Origin: Lachnospiraceae bacterium
GTDB lineage: Bacteria; Bacillota; Clostridia; Lachnospirales; Lachnospiraceae
Assembly: GCA_017467845.1 (NCBI GenBank)
Contig: JAFUKH010000010.1
Span: forward strand, 20,635-84,634
Direction of reading: 5' to 3'
DNA length: 64,000 bases
A program made the translations under genes and the position numbers. Positions 15,576 through 23,221 of the stretch are shown here, piece by piece (position 1 is the first letter of the stretch; each line of letters opens with the position of its first letter). The notes under the pieces were generated by a model. The model was not told the DNA's origin. It was given only the letters and a program-made list of their open reading frames with translations, and did not search any database.

Positions 15576-16245
15576 ATGAAGGCGTTAAGTATTTTTGTAG
15601 ATGAATCAGGAGATTTTGGAGAATATGAAGCACATGCAACATACTATATAGTAGCGATGGTGTTTCATGACCAGAGCGCAGATATTGCAGAAAATCTTTT
15701 AAAGCTAGATAATTCATTGAAACAAATGGGTTATGGTGATGGACAGGCAATACATACAGAACCGTTGATTAAAGCCTTATCAATATTTTCAGCCTAATGA
15801 GCGTCGTGCCATTTTTTCTAAGTTATACTATTTTACCTTGAACTGTGATATTAAATATAAGAGTTTTATTTTTTATAAAAGTGAGTACGAAAATAATTTT
15901 AAGTTAGAAGCAAGAATGACTAGGGACATTTCGGTATTTATTCGTGAGAACCTATCATATTTTCAAGGTTATGAAAAGGTAATATTGTACTATGACAACG
16001 GGCAGCATGAGCTAAGTAGAATATTGAATACGGTATTGGCAACGCAACTAACGGATTATGACGTGAGGAAAGTTCTCCCCAGCGACTATCGATTGTTTCA
16101 GGTGGCGGATTTGATACGTACGTTGGAACTGCTGAAGATAAAAGCAGAAAGAGGGATATTATCAAAATCAGAGGAAAGAATGTTCCATTCTAAAAGGGAC
16201 TTGAAGAAGGATTTCTTAAAAGGAATTAAGAAAAAAGAGTTTTAA
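15576..16245 (+). pseudogene. DUF3800 protein gene, frameshifted
   Basis: The first 74 codons encode FVDESGDFG and continue to AIHTEPLIK, then run into a stop at 15795. In another frame the reading resumes at about 15780 as PYQYFQPNERRAIFSKLYYF and continues to CDIKYKSFIF and the rest of the protein, ending at 16245. Joined, they give a typical DUF3800 protein of about 220 residues with the RNase H-like DES motif and a late aspartate (QVADLIRTLEL). One indel near 15778 explains the break. The gene is probably inactive unless frameshifting occurs. DUF3800 proteins are of unknown function and are often mobile. Confidence 0.8.
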
Positions 16246-16296
16246 TTATTAGGTTTAAAAATAAACAAAGAGACTGTGATAGGAGCCTGTTAATAA

Positions 16297-18462
16297 GTGA
16301 AGAAAAGCAAAACATCTAAATTTAATGTACGTAGAGAATTAGTCAAGCTGGAATGTCAGGATTGTGGTGCTGACTTGGAAATGCAGGACGAAGTCTATGC
16401 TCGCTGTAAATTTTGCGGACAAAAGTATATTGTGAACGTACTTTTGGAGCGGATTCCGGAGGCGTCTGCTGAAACGAAACCCCAATCTGAAAAAATACAA
16501 GCAGTAAAGCCGCAAACAACACGTCCGCAGCAGAAAAATGCCATTGGGGCGATTGGGTTCGTCATGATGATAGCTGTGATGTTCTGCTGTGTTTTTCTAT
16601 CATTTAGACAAGGGGCAGATGAGCCGGCAGCGGTAAAAGATTTGTCATGGGACAGTGAGGTTGTAGAAAATATTCCGGAAAAGGAAGATTTCGAAGACTA
16701 TTTTTTCGTAGACCACACTTCCACAAAAGAAGAGCCCACGGAAAGATGGGACGGCTTTCGTTCAGAGACTATGAAGCAGGTGGTTTATCTGATGTTTGGA
16801 AAGCCTGCTGACGAAGTGACAAAAGAAGAATTAGAGAGTATAAAGTATTTCAAAGTAGACGGCTTCTGGGAGACTTGTACTTTTTCCTACAGTACAGAGG
16901 ATTATCGTGAGTATGAGCCGGATTACCGGGAAAAACTGCCGGATTATAATGGGTCTATTCTTTTTGGCTATAATCAGGCTTTTGAGGAAACCATACAGAA
17001 GGTTACCCTGCCCTATCCCGAGGAGAGCTTTGCACTTATCTATGGAGATGTCAGGAACTTTACGAATCTTACCTCTATCAGTTTGAGAGACTATACGGAT
17101 ATGGATTTTTCAGATATGCCGCATTTGACCATGGTGGATTGTGGTTGGGATCTTCAAGATTTATTGGAAACCAATTTACCCGTTGAACAGATTGAAGTAT
17201 TAAAAGTTTCTGATTGTGATTTGGCCGGTCTCGAACGGTTTACATCAGTAAAAAAGCTCTTTATTGAGGGAATTGATGCGAATAATATGGATCAGGTTGT
17301 GAAATGTACTACCTTAGATACCTTATTTTGCAATTATTGTTTTGAAACGGCAAGTTATGCCCCGCTTAAGCAGCTGACGGGACTTAAAAGCTTATATATT
17401 GATGGTGGCTATGATGCCATTAAGGATTTGAGCATGATTTCATCTCTTACGGAACTGGAGAATCTGAGCATTACCTGTACGGATATTTTGAACATAGGAT
17501 TTGTAAAGGATTTGAAGAATCTGAAAACACTCAGGCTGTCAGAGAATAGTGAGCTGGATGATTTTGAAGGCTTGGGAACTTTGCAGGAATTAGAGTTTTT
17601 GGAGTTAAACATAAACAGCTTGAATGGAGGGCAACCCGAATATGCAGAAATCGGTAATCTGAAGTCCCTAAAGTCCCTGGCGCTACACACCGTGTATGAT
17701 CTGGACTTTTTATATGAGCTGGAACAGTTGGAAAAGCTGGAAGTGCGTCTGACTTTTTATGATGACGTAATGTTGCCTATTGCGGAAATGAAGAATCTGA
17801 AGGAACTGACTCTTGCCCAGACCAATACATGGACTATGGATATGGAGAATTTTGCCGTATTGCAAGAACTGCCGCAGCTTAAAAAGCTTACAATTGATAT
17901 GATGCAGTTTGAAGAGCCGGTAGATGAATTGTTTGCAGTGGATGGACTGGAGGAGCTTAGCATTACAAGCTGTAGCTTTGAAATACCTCCCACGGAAATA
18001 ACGGTGAGTGATGAACTTAAGGTGTTGAATCTGTTCGGTACACATTTCGGGGATAACTATAATGGAGGTCTGGAGGATGACCAAGAGGTGCTGAATCGTT
18101 ACTGTGAAGCAACTACCCTGAAGAAGCTGGACTTAACATACTTTGATATGATCGATTTGTCTGCTTTGAATCAGCTGACAAACTTAAGGGAATTATCACT
18201 GTATAGCTGTGAGCTCTCAGAGATACCGGAGACTACCTTTCAGGGCTGTGAGTTGTTGGAGAAACTGGATATGTCCTACAATCAGATAGCAGACATTAGC
18301 TTTGTGAAGAATCTTCCCAATCTGAAGGTTTTTGAGATTAGAGAGGGCTATGTGACGGATTTGTCACCACTATTGGCTTGTCCACTGCTGCGGTGTGTGG
18401 ATGTGAGGCAGAATCCTATTGCCGAGAATTTGTTAACAAATGTGGTAGTGATTACGGAATAG
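16297..18462 (+). CDS. Zinc-ribbon, single-membrane-span, leucine-rich-repeat protein
   Basis: A 721-residue protein read from GTG at 16297 with AGGAG 11 nt upstream. Residues 16-40 form a zinc ribbon (CQDCG and CKFCG). A low-complexity linker leads to one transmembrane helix (about 85-107, GAIGFVMMIAVMFCCVFLSF). The remaining 600 residues lie outside the cell and hold roughly fourteen leucine-rich repeats (from about 230, such as LTSISLRDYTDMDFSDMPHL), ending in repeats like LEKLDMSYNQIADISF. The layout suggests a surface receptor or adhesin whose cytoplasmic ribbon contacts something inside. I know of no named family with this exact arrangement. Confidence 0.75.
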   Translation: MKKSKTSKFNVRRELVKLECQDCGADLEMQDEVYARCKFCGQKYIVNVLLERIPEASAETKPQSEKIQAVKPQTTRPQQKNAIGAIGFVMMIAVMFCCVFLSFRQGADEPAAVKDLSWDSEVVENIPEKEDFEDYFFVDHTSTKEEPTERWDGFRSETMKQVVYLMFGKPADEVTKEELESIKYFKVDGFWETCTFSYSTEDYREYEPDYREKLPDYNGSILFGYNQAFEETIQKVTLPYPEESFALIYGDVRNFTNLTSISLRDYTDMDFSDMPHLTMVDCGWDLQDLLETNLPVEQIEVLKVSDCDLAGLERFTSVKKLFIEGIDANNMDQVVKCTTLDTLFCNYCFETASYAPLKQLTGLKSLYIDGGYDAIKDLSMISSLTELENLSITCTDILNIGFVKDLKNLKTLRLSENSELDDFEGLGTLQELEFLELNINSLNGGQPEYAEIGNLKSLKSLALHTVYDLDFLYELEQLEKLEVRLTFYDDVMLPIAEMKNLKELTLAQTNTWTMDMENFAVLQELPQLKKLTIDMMQFEEPVDELFAVDGLEELSITSCSFEIPPTEITVSDELKVLNLFGTHFGDNYNGGLEDDQEVLNRYCEATTLKKLDLTYFDMIDLSALNQLTNLRELSLYSCELSEIPETTFQGCELLEKLDMSYNQIADISFVKNLPNLKVFEIREGYVTDLSPLLACPLLRCVDVRQNPIAENLLTNVVVITE

Positions 18463-18495
18463 GATGTAATGGCTTATACATATGTTTGAAACGTA

Positions 18496-18535
18496 AGCGT
18501 GCAGTTATCTCAAAAAGGATAATTGCACGCTTTTT
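18496..18535 (+). terminator. Strong terminator after the LRR gene
   Basis: AAGCGTGCAGTTATC pairs with GATAATTGCACGCTT across a short A-rich loop and is followed by a T run. It ends the LRR transcript; the KilA-N relic converges from the other side. Confidence 0.85.
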
Positions 18536-18578
18536 AGGATCAATGCCTACGAGCAGATGTTTTTGTTGGATCCCTTTT

Positions 18579-19176
18579 TTAGTCAGTGATATCTTGAATT
18601 TTAGGATATATTCGAACCTTTTCGGCTTCGTTCAATATGGTCAACTGATATTGGGCTATTTCCATTAATCGTTGGAATCGCTCTTCTTTTCCCAATTTTT
18701 GAGAGGAATCTTTTGACATCCCATTCCGTTTTAGTACGGTCATTTTCTTCAGCCTTTAATCGTTCAAATTCTTTGATGAGATACAGCTTAAAAACCGGAT
18801 TAATAGCAGATGCAAACTCAAACGCTATATCTTTATGGGCGTAGGTGCCACCATAGCGCCCTCTTTTTACAAATAGTCCGATAGCATTGGTTTGTTCAAC
18901 CCATTCAGATACGCTAGGAGTAAAAGTTAAAAGACCTGCTTGTTTTTTAAAGTGTTCAGATTCGAACACTTTAAAATTAGGGTTATATATTTGTTCCCAT
19001 GTAGATAAAAATTCCAAAGTACTTCTATTTCTAAGCCAATTTCTAACCACATCAGCGGCTCTAGAATTAGGAGCCTTTGCAGCTGCCATATCTGTAATAC
19101 ATATATAATCATCTAATTCGGCTTTTGAAATTGTGATGGGAATATCCTGTACGGTAATGATTCGATTATTTTTCAT
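18579..19176 (-). pseudogene. KilA-N domain protein gene, truncated and frameshifted
   Basis: The reading frame from 19176 gives 191 residues. It opens with a KilA-N DNA-binding domain (about 20-125, DYICITDMAAAKAPNSRAADVVRNWLRN and SEWVEQTNAIGLFVKRGRYGGTYAHKDIAFEFA). After KRFLSKI the frame breaks. A sister frame continues as EERFQRLMEIAQYQL and on to QDITD, ending at 18579. Intact relatives usually run to about 270-280 residues, so a middle part has been lost as well. KilA-N proteins are typical of phages and other mobile DNA. The XRE gene 26 nt upstream is its partner. Confidence 0.7.
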
Positions 19177-19202
19177 TTGATGCTCCTAACTTAATAGCAT
19201 TT

Positions 19203-19469
19203 CTATTTTTCTACAAAGTGTATCTCCAATTTCATGCCCAGTGCTAAAGCAAGTTTTGTTAGAATCTCTAGTGTCGGGTCATATTTGCCGCTTTCGATTC
19301 TAGATATATTAGGTCTGGCAATTCCTGTGAGAGTGGCTATATCTTCTTGAGATAGTTTTTTTTCCTTACGAAGGGATACATACTCCGATAAGATTTTTTC
19401 TTTTATTATGTTTTTTTCGGTTTCTATAAGAGTTAAATTGCCATGTCTATCTTCAATAATGTAATCCAT
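19203..19469 (-). CDS. XRE-type HTH regulator or antitoxin
   Basis: An 88-residue protein with a helix-turn-helix at about 30-82 (LRKEKKLSQEDIATLTGIARPNISRIESGKYDPTLEILTKLALALG) and a short N-terminal arm (MDYIIEDRHGNLTLIETEKNII) typical of HigA-like antitoxins. No HigB-type toxin is adjacent; the next gene in the same direction is the KilA-N relic. It probably represses its own promoter at the palindrome described next. Confidence 0.8.
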   Translation of the reverse strand: MDYIIEDRHGNLTLIETEKNIIKEKILSEYVSLRKEKKLSQEDIATLTGIARPNISRIESGKYDPTLEILTKLALALGMKLEIHFVEK

Positions 19470-19487
19470 ATTTTTACCTTTTTGAAA

Positions 19488-19536
19488 TGTATCGGTTTTG
19501 ATACATATATTATATCACGTAGATTTTACATGTAAA
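19488..19536 (-). promoter_or_regulatory. Promoter and palindromic operator of the XRE gene
   Basis: On the minus strand TTTACA (19531-19536) and TATAAT (19509-19514) are 16 nt apart. The palindrome TGTATC-GGTTTT-GATACA (19488-19505) covers the start of transcription and fits autorepression by the XRE protein. Its GTATC half-sites are the same pentamer that recurs in the intergenic arrays elsewhere, though with much shorter spacing. Confidence 0.65.
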
Positions 19537-19588
19537 TATGAAAAGTAAATAAATCTTGATATTTATGCAAAACAAATTTTATTTCCCA

Positions 19589-19720
19589 TTGCGTTTTGTT
19601 TGGAATTATAGTATATTTTCCTTATTGGGAATGAGGTTCTCCCATGGGTTTAATCCCTAAACCGCATTTAATGCTGATGACTTCTGCGAAATTATTACGC
19701 AGAAATTGTCAGTTTTTTTA
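19589..19720 (+). promoter_or_regulatory. Fluoride riboswitch (crcB motif) with terminator
   Basis: A promoter TTGCGT (19589-19594) and TATATT (19612-19617), 17 nt apart, starts just before an aptamer that fits the fluoride class: GGGAATGAGGTTCTCCC (19627-19643), AAACCGC and GCTGATGACTTCTGC. The 3' part of the aptamer can pair with CGCAGAAATTGTCAG, which is followed by seven T residues (to about 19719), forming a terminator that competes with ligand binding. Fluoride should therefore turn on the antiporter gene downstream. Fluoride riboswitches are known before CrcB, CLC-F and also Na+/H+ antiporter genes. Confidence 0.85.
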
Positions 19721-19742
19721 TTTCTGCGATTTGGAGGTTTGT

Positions 19743-20921
19743 ATGTTAACAAGTATTGCAATGATTTTATTATTAGGTTTGCTGATTGGTTGGATTTTTT
19801 CAAAGCTCAAATTGCCTAGTCTGCTGGGCATGGTTATTGTGGGAATTATACTAAGTCCTCATGCAATGAATTTGATTGATGAGTCCATACTTATGATTTC
19901 GGCAGACTTAAGACAAATAGCCTTAGTAATTATTCTTACAAGAGCAGGACTATCACTTGATATTTCGGATTTAAAGAAAGTTGGCAGACCGGCGGTTCTT
20001 ATGTGCTTCGTTCCTGCCTGTGTGGAAATATTGGGTACAGTGCTTCTGGCTCCGATGTTGCTTAGAGTATCAATATTAGAGGCGGCTATTGTAGGAAGTG
20101 TAATTGCAGCAGTATCACCGGCAGTGGTTGTGCCTAGAATGATTCGGTTAATAGAAGAAGGGTATGGGAGAAACAAAAGCATTCCACAACTTATTTTGGC
20201 CGGTGCTTCGGTAGATGATGTGTTTGTTATAGTGGTGTTCACTGCATTTACGGCGTTAGCATCAACAGGAGAGATGTCTGCAACAAGCTTTCTCCAAATT
20301 CCGATATCTATAGTACTGGGAATCATACTAGGAGGATGTGTAGGAATTATATTGGTTGCATTTTTTAAGAAGTGTCATATGAGGGATTCTATAAAAATAC
20401 TGATAATTCTTAGCATTTCATTCTTGCTTTTGGAGACAGAAAACAGACTACAAGGTTATATTCCCATTTCGGGTTTGCTTGCTATTATGAGCATGGGAAT
20501 TATAATAAAACAAAAGTATGGTGTGTTGGCGTTGCGTCTATCTGCAAAATATAACAAATTATGGTTAGGTGCAGAAGTCTTCCTTTTTGTTTTAGTGGGT
20601 GCTACTGTGGATTTAAGATATGTCATGTCAGCAGGAATGTGGGCAGTATTGCTAATTCTTGGTGCATTATTATTTAGAATGACAGGTGTGGCTATATCGC
20701 TGCTTAAAACAGATTTATCCCCAAAAGAAAGATTGTTCTGTATGGTAGCATATACACCAAAGGCAACTGTGCAGGCAGCTATTGGTGCGATACCATTATC
20801 GATGGGATTAGAATGTGGAAATATAGTCCTGACAGTTGCAGTGTTGTCAATTTTGATTACCGCACCATTTGGAGCCATATGTGTTGACAATTTATATAAG
20901 AGATTATTAGAGAATAGGTAA
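19743..20921 (+). CDS. CPA-type cation/proton antiporter under fluoride control
   Basis: A 392-residue membrane protein with 11-13 hydrophobic segments and the CPA (Na+/H+ exchanger) fold: GLLIGWIFSKLKLPSLLGMVIVGIILSP at the N-terminus and AVSPAVVVPRMIRLIEEGYG in the middle. GASVDDVFVIVVFTAFTAL (about residues 157-175) carries the paired aspartates expected in the ion site. A longer in-frame start at 19644 lies inside the riboswitch and is rejected; the ATG at 19743 has GGAGG. The riboswitch predicts a role in fluoride stress, either exporting fluoride-linked ions or restoring pH/cation balance. Confidence 0.85.
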   Translation: MLTSIAMILLLGLLIGWIFSKLKLPSLLGMVIVGIILSPHAMNLIDESILMISADLRQIALVIILTRAGLSLDISDLKKVGRPAVLMCFVPACVEILGTVLLAPMLLRVSILEAAIVGSVIAAVSPAVVVPRMIRLIEEGYGRNKSIPQLILAGASVDDVFVIVVFTAFTALASTGEMSATSFLQIPISIVLGIILGGCVGIILVAFFKKCHMRDSIKILIILSISFLLLETENRLQGYIPISGLLAIMSMGIIIKQKYGVLALRLSAKYNKLWLGAEVFLFVLVGATVDLRYVMSAGMWAVLLILGALLFRMTGVAISLLKTDLSPKERLFCMVAYTPKATVQAAIGAIPLSMGLECGNIVLTVAVLSILITAPFGAICVDNLYKRLLENR

Positions 20922-21040
20922 TATGTTACCTATTGGGGGAAAAGATGAATATTGGGGTGTTAAGTGCCTTTGAAAACCGATTATAAACAGTTGCGGATAA
21001 TGCCATGAAAGAGATTAGCAATAACAAGGAGGAATTACTC

Positions 21041-22039
21041 ATGGAAATCAGTAAAACAATTTATTCTTGTAAACACACCGAGTATGATGCTGTTTATACT
21101 CCGGACATTGTATTTGCACACCGTGATTGCGGTGATTTAACATTACAGATAGTATCGCCTATTCCATCGTCGCTTCCGCCCAAGGAAGAAAATTTTTACA
21201 ATCCCATTCGGGAAAAATTCATCAGATGGCACAAGGAACAAAAAGAGGAAGAAAGGCCGGTTATGCAGCCGGAGGTGCGTCGTTTTCCTCTAATCGTAGA
21301 TTGTCCGGGTTCCGGTTGGTCCGGCGCGGATGGACATGCACATGTGCCATATATGGTTTATCTTGCAAAGAAGGGATTTGTAGCCGCAAGTATTTCTTAC
21401 CGCGGCACTTATCGTAATAATGTTATTTTTCCTGCAGCGGTACAGGATTTAAAGGAAGCGGTGCGATATCTTCGGGCAAATGCAGAGATGTTTCATATTG
21501 ATCATAATCGTGTAGGTTTACTGGGTGATTCGTCCGGTGGAAACACAGCTGCATTAGCTGCACTGACCTCGGATACAGATGAAGAATTCAATATTGGAGA
21601 AAATCTGGACAAATCTTCTGCAGTGAAAGCCTGCTGTTGTGTCTATGGTCCCGTTGACCTTATCAATCTTGTGCAGGATAGAGTGAATGAACATAAACGT
21701 CTCCGGCCGGAAGAAGGAATTTTCCCCGAGGGAATGCCTTTTGAAGCGATGGAAATCTGGCAGGATACTTATAAAAGTGACCCGGAAGGTTGCCTCAAAG
21801 CCGCAAGTCCTTATTATTATATTGATAGTGATAAGAAGCTTCCGCCATTCCTCTTTGTACAGGGAGACGAGGACCCCATTATTCCCATGGCTCAGGGACT
21901 TCGATTCTGTGACCGCTTGCGTGAATGCGGTGGAAGAGCGGAATTTCTTAAGATTGCCGGTGGTGAGCATGGCGGGGGAGTGTGGTCTGAGGAGATGCTG
22001 GATTATGTTACAAGCTTTTTTAAAACGTATATAGGATGA
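21041..22039 (+). CDS. Alpha/beta hydrolase (esterase/BD-FAE-like)
   Basis: A 332-residue alpha/beta hydrolase. The nucleophile serine lies in LLGDSSGGNTAAL, near residue 170. The oxyanion segment precedes it (VDCPGSGWSGADG), the acid is probably the aspartate in QGDEDPIIPM, and the histidine is in GGEHGGGVW. The layout suits carbohydrate or small-ester hydrolases similar to hormone-sensitive-lipase and BD-FAE groups. The start is the ATG at 21041 after AAGGAGG; the earlier in-frame ATG at 21005 lacks a comparable site. There is no signal peptide, so it should be cytoplasmic. A 9-bp inverted repeat AATAGGTAA/TTACCTATT straddles the end of the antiporter gene upstream. Confidence 0.8.
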   Translation: MEISKTIYSCKHTEYDAVYTPDIVFAHRDCGDLTLQIVSPIPSSLPPKEENFYNPIREKFIRWHKEQKEEERPVMQPEVRRFPLIVDCPGSGWSGADGHAHVPYMVYLAKKGFVAASISYRGTYRNNVIFPAAVQDLKEAVRYLRANAEMFHIDHNRVGLLGDSSGGNTAALAALTSDTDEEFNIGENLDKSSAVKACCCVYGPVDLINLVQDRVNEHKRLRPEEGIFPEGMPFEAMEIWQDTYKSDPEGCLKAASPYYYIDSDKKLPPFLFVQGDEDPIIPMAQGLRFCDRLRECGGRAEFLKIAGGEHGGGVWSEEMLDYVTSFFKTYIG

Positions 22040-22070
22040 TCTGGGGTATAGGAGAAATTGTTGTTGTGTG

Positions 22071-22184
22071 CTGCCCTGGCAAGGCGAAAACCAATAGTTT
22101 TATTAGGGGCATTTGTTAGCTGGAGGGCAGAAAGAACATTATGTCAGAAGCCCACCCCGTTTTTGGAGAAAAATGGGGTAGGCT
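22071..22184. terminator. Two hairpins downstream of the esterase
   Basis: CTGCCCT (22071-22077) pairs with AGGGCAG (22124-22130). A longer hairpin, AGCC-ACCCC-TTTTT against AAAAA-GGGGT-GGCT with two small mismatches (22149-22184), is followed closely by CTTTTTC. The second is a likely terminator. No gene is seen in 22040-22284. Confidence 0.55.
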
Positions 22185-22284
22185 AATATGCTTTTTCTGT
22201 GGTTGCCCTGATGAAAGAAAATCATCAATTAAATTGCCCGGTTACAGGGCATGACATGTGGAAAAATTCATGTATGCCCCTGAC

Positions 22285-22340
22285 ACGGTAATTCTCAGAC
22301 ATCAGCTGCAAGAAAGCTATAAATTAGCTGCTTGGCATTG
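22285..22340 (+). pseudogene. Fragment of a GNAT acetyltransferase gene
   Basis: Read on the plus strand this encodes TVILRHQLQESYKLAAWHW before a stop. It matches GTVILRHEPEDGYSLADWH of the GNAT gene at 14830-15351, also at nucleotide level (GTAATTCTCAGACAT identical). Nothing else of the gene remains, so it is a relic of a related copy. Confidence 0.65.
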
Positions 22341-22345
22341 GGTTT

Positions 22346-22435
22346 TCATTTAGAAAATGCATTTTTGCCACAAAGGGGACATTTCTTTGTGGTCTCAGGG
22401 TATTCTTTGTTGCATTTCGGACATACATAAATCAT
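22346..22435 (-). CDS. 29-residue zinc-ribbon microprotein
   Basis: A very short gene with an ideal AAGGAGG before its ATG at 22435. The product has two CxxC knuckles, CPKC at 5-8 and CPLC at 20-23 (MIYVCPKCNKEYPETTKKC...), enough to bind one zinc ion. It begins 14 nt after the XRE gene stop, so it is the third gene of that operon. The function is unknown; similar mini zinc ribbons may be nucleic-acid or protein adaptors. Confidence 0.7.
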   Translation of the reverse strand: MIYVCPKCNKEYPETTKKCPLCGKNAFSK

Positions 22436-22449
22436 AATTCCAGACCTCC

Positions 22450-22641
22450 TTATTCTAAAAAGAACAGATTTTCCACAGGGGTTTTCAGCACCTGGGCCAA
22501 GCGCATGGCCAGCTCCAAAGAGGGGTTGTATTTATCGTTTTCGATGGCAATAATCGTTTGTCTGGTGGCACCCACCAGATTTGCCAAATCCTCCTGGCGG
22601 ATGCCCAATTCTTTTCGTATTTTTTTTATATCATTTCTCAT
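22450..22641 (-). CDS. XRE-type HTH regulator (YozG-like, 63 residues)
   Basis: Minimal Cro/CI-type repressor made of little more than the helix-turn-helix (MRNDIKKIRKELGIRQEDLANLVGATRQTIIAIENDKYNPSLELAMRLA), followed by the VENLFFLE tail typical of the YozG group. These small regulators usually sit next to a membrane protein and control their shared operon. Here it overlaps the membrane-protein gene upstream by 4 nt and is followed by a zinc-ribbon microprotein. Confidence 0.85.
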   Translation of the reverse strand: MRNDIKKIRKELGIRQEDLANLVGATRQTIIAIENDKYNPSLELAMRLAQVLKTPVENLFFLE

Positions 22642-23036
22642 TTAAGTATTCCTGCCTGAAAGAAGAGATAGCGAAATGCGCTCGCAAGAAACACCGAAAC
22701 AGCAGCAGTGAGAACAATCAGTACAATCCCAGCAATCAGTTGTTCAGGTCGCTTTGCCTTTTGTTCAGCTACATATTCTTCATCATCTGCGGTAGCACGC
22801 TTGGTCAAGATGTGCTTACTGATGTCTTCGATACAGATACTTCCCAGAATAATCAGCCAAGGAAGAAAGTTTCCTTCGTAATCATAGCTCATGGCGGCCT
22901 GAATCAAGTCGTAAAGCACCCAGATAATAAGTGCAGCCATTGTAAAGAGCTGCGCATAGCTTTTGGACCTTAAGGAGATGTGCGTCTCCATTTCATCCAT
23001 AGGTTTGCAACTTAGAATTTTTAAAAATTTTCCCAT
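22638..23036 (-). CDS. Three-helix membrane protein paired with an XRE regulator
   Basis: A 132-residue integral membrane protein. Three hydrophobic helices are visible (about 32-50, 58-75 and 103-125), separated by a charged loop (KHILTKRATADDEEYVAEQKAKRPEQL). Such DUF-type membrane partners of YozG-like regulators are common in Firmicutes, and their function is unknown. GGAGG precedes the ATG. Twin operator-like palindromes lie just upstream, so the operon is likely autorepressed. Confidence 0.75.
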   Translation of the reverse strand: MGKFLKILSCKPMDEMETHISLRSKSYAQLFTMAALIIWVLYDLIQAAMSYDYEGNFLPWLIILGSICIEDISKHILTKRATADDEEYVAEQKAKRPEQLIAGIVLIVLTAAVSVFLASAFRYLFFQAGILK

Positions 23037-23052
23037 AAATCATTACCTCCAA

Positions 23053-23121
23053 AATGTAAAGAATGTTTTACATTTTTAAAATATCACATCGAGGAGAAAA
23101 TGTAAAGAACTTTTTACATTT
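23053..23121 (-). promoter_or_regulatory. Twin palindromic operators before the XRE/membrane operon
   Basis: Two near-identical palindromes of the form ATGTAAAGAAN(n)TTTTACAT lie at 23053-23074 and 23098-23121, about 45 nt apart centre to centre. Their position upstream of the three-gene operon suggests cooperative binding by the XRE protein. They lie well before the divergent solute-binding protein gene. Confidence 0.7.
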
Positions 23122-23221
23122 AAGTGGTCGAATATCACTACTTTAAAATTGGGAGCTTTTTTTCTTCCGGAATATAATGTAGTATGGATATAGAGATTGT
23201 CTTGAAGCAAAGGAGGCTGTA

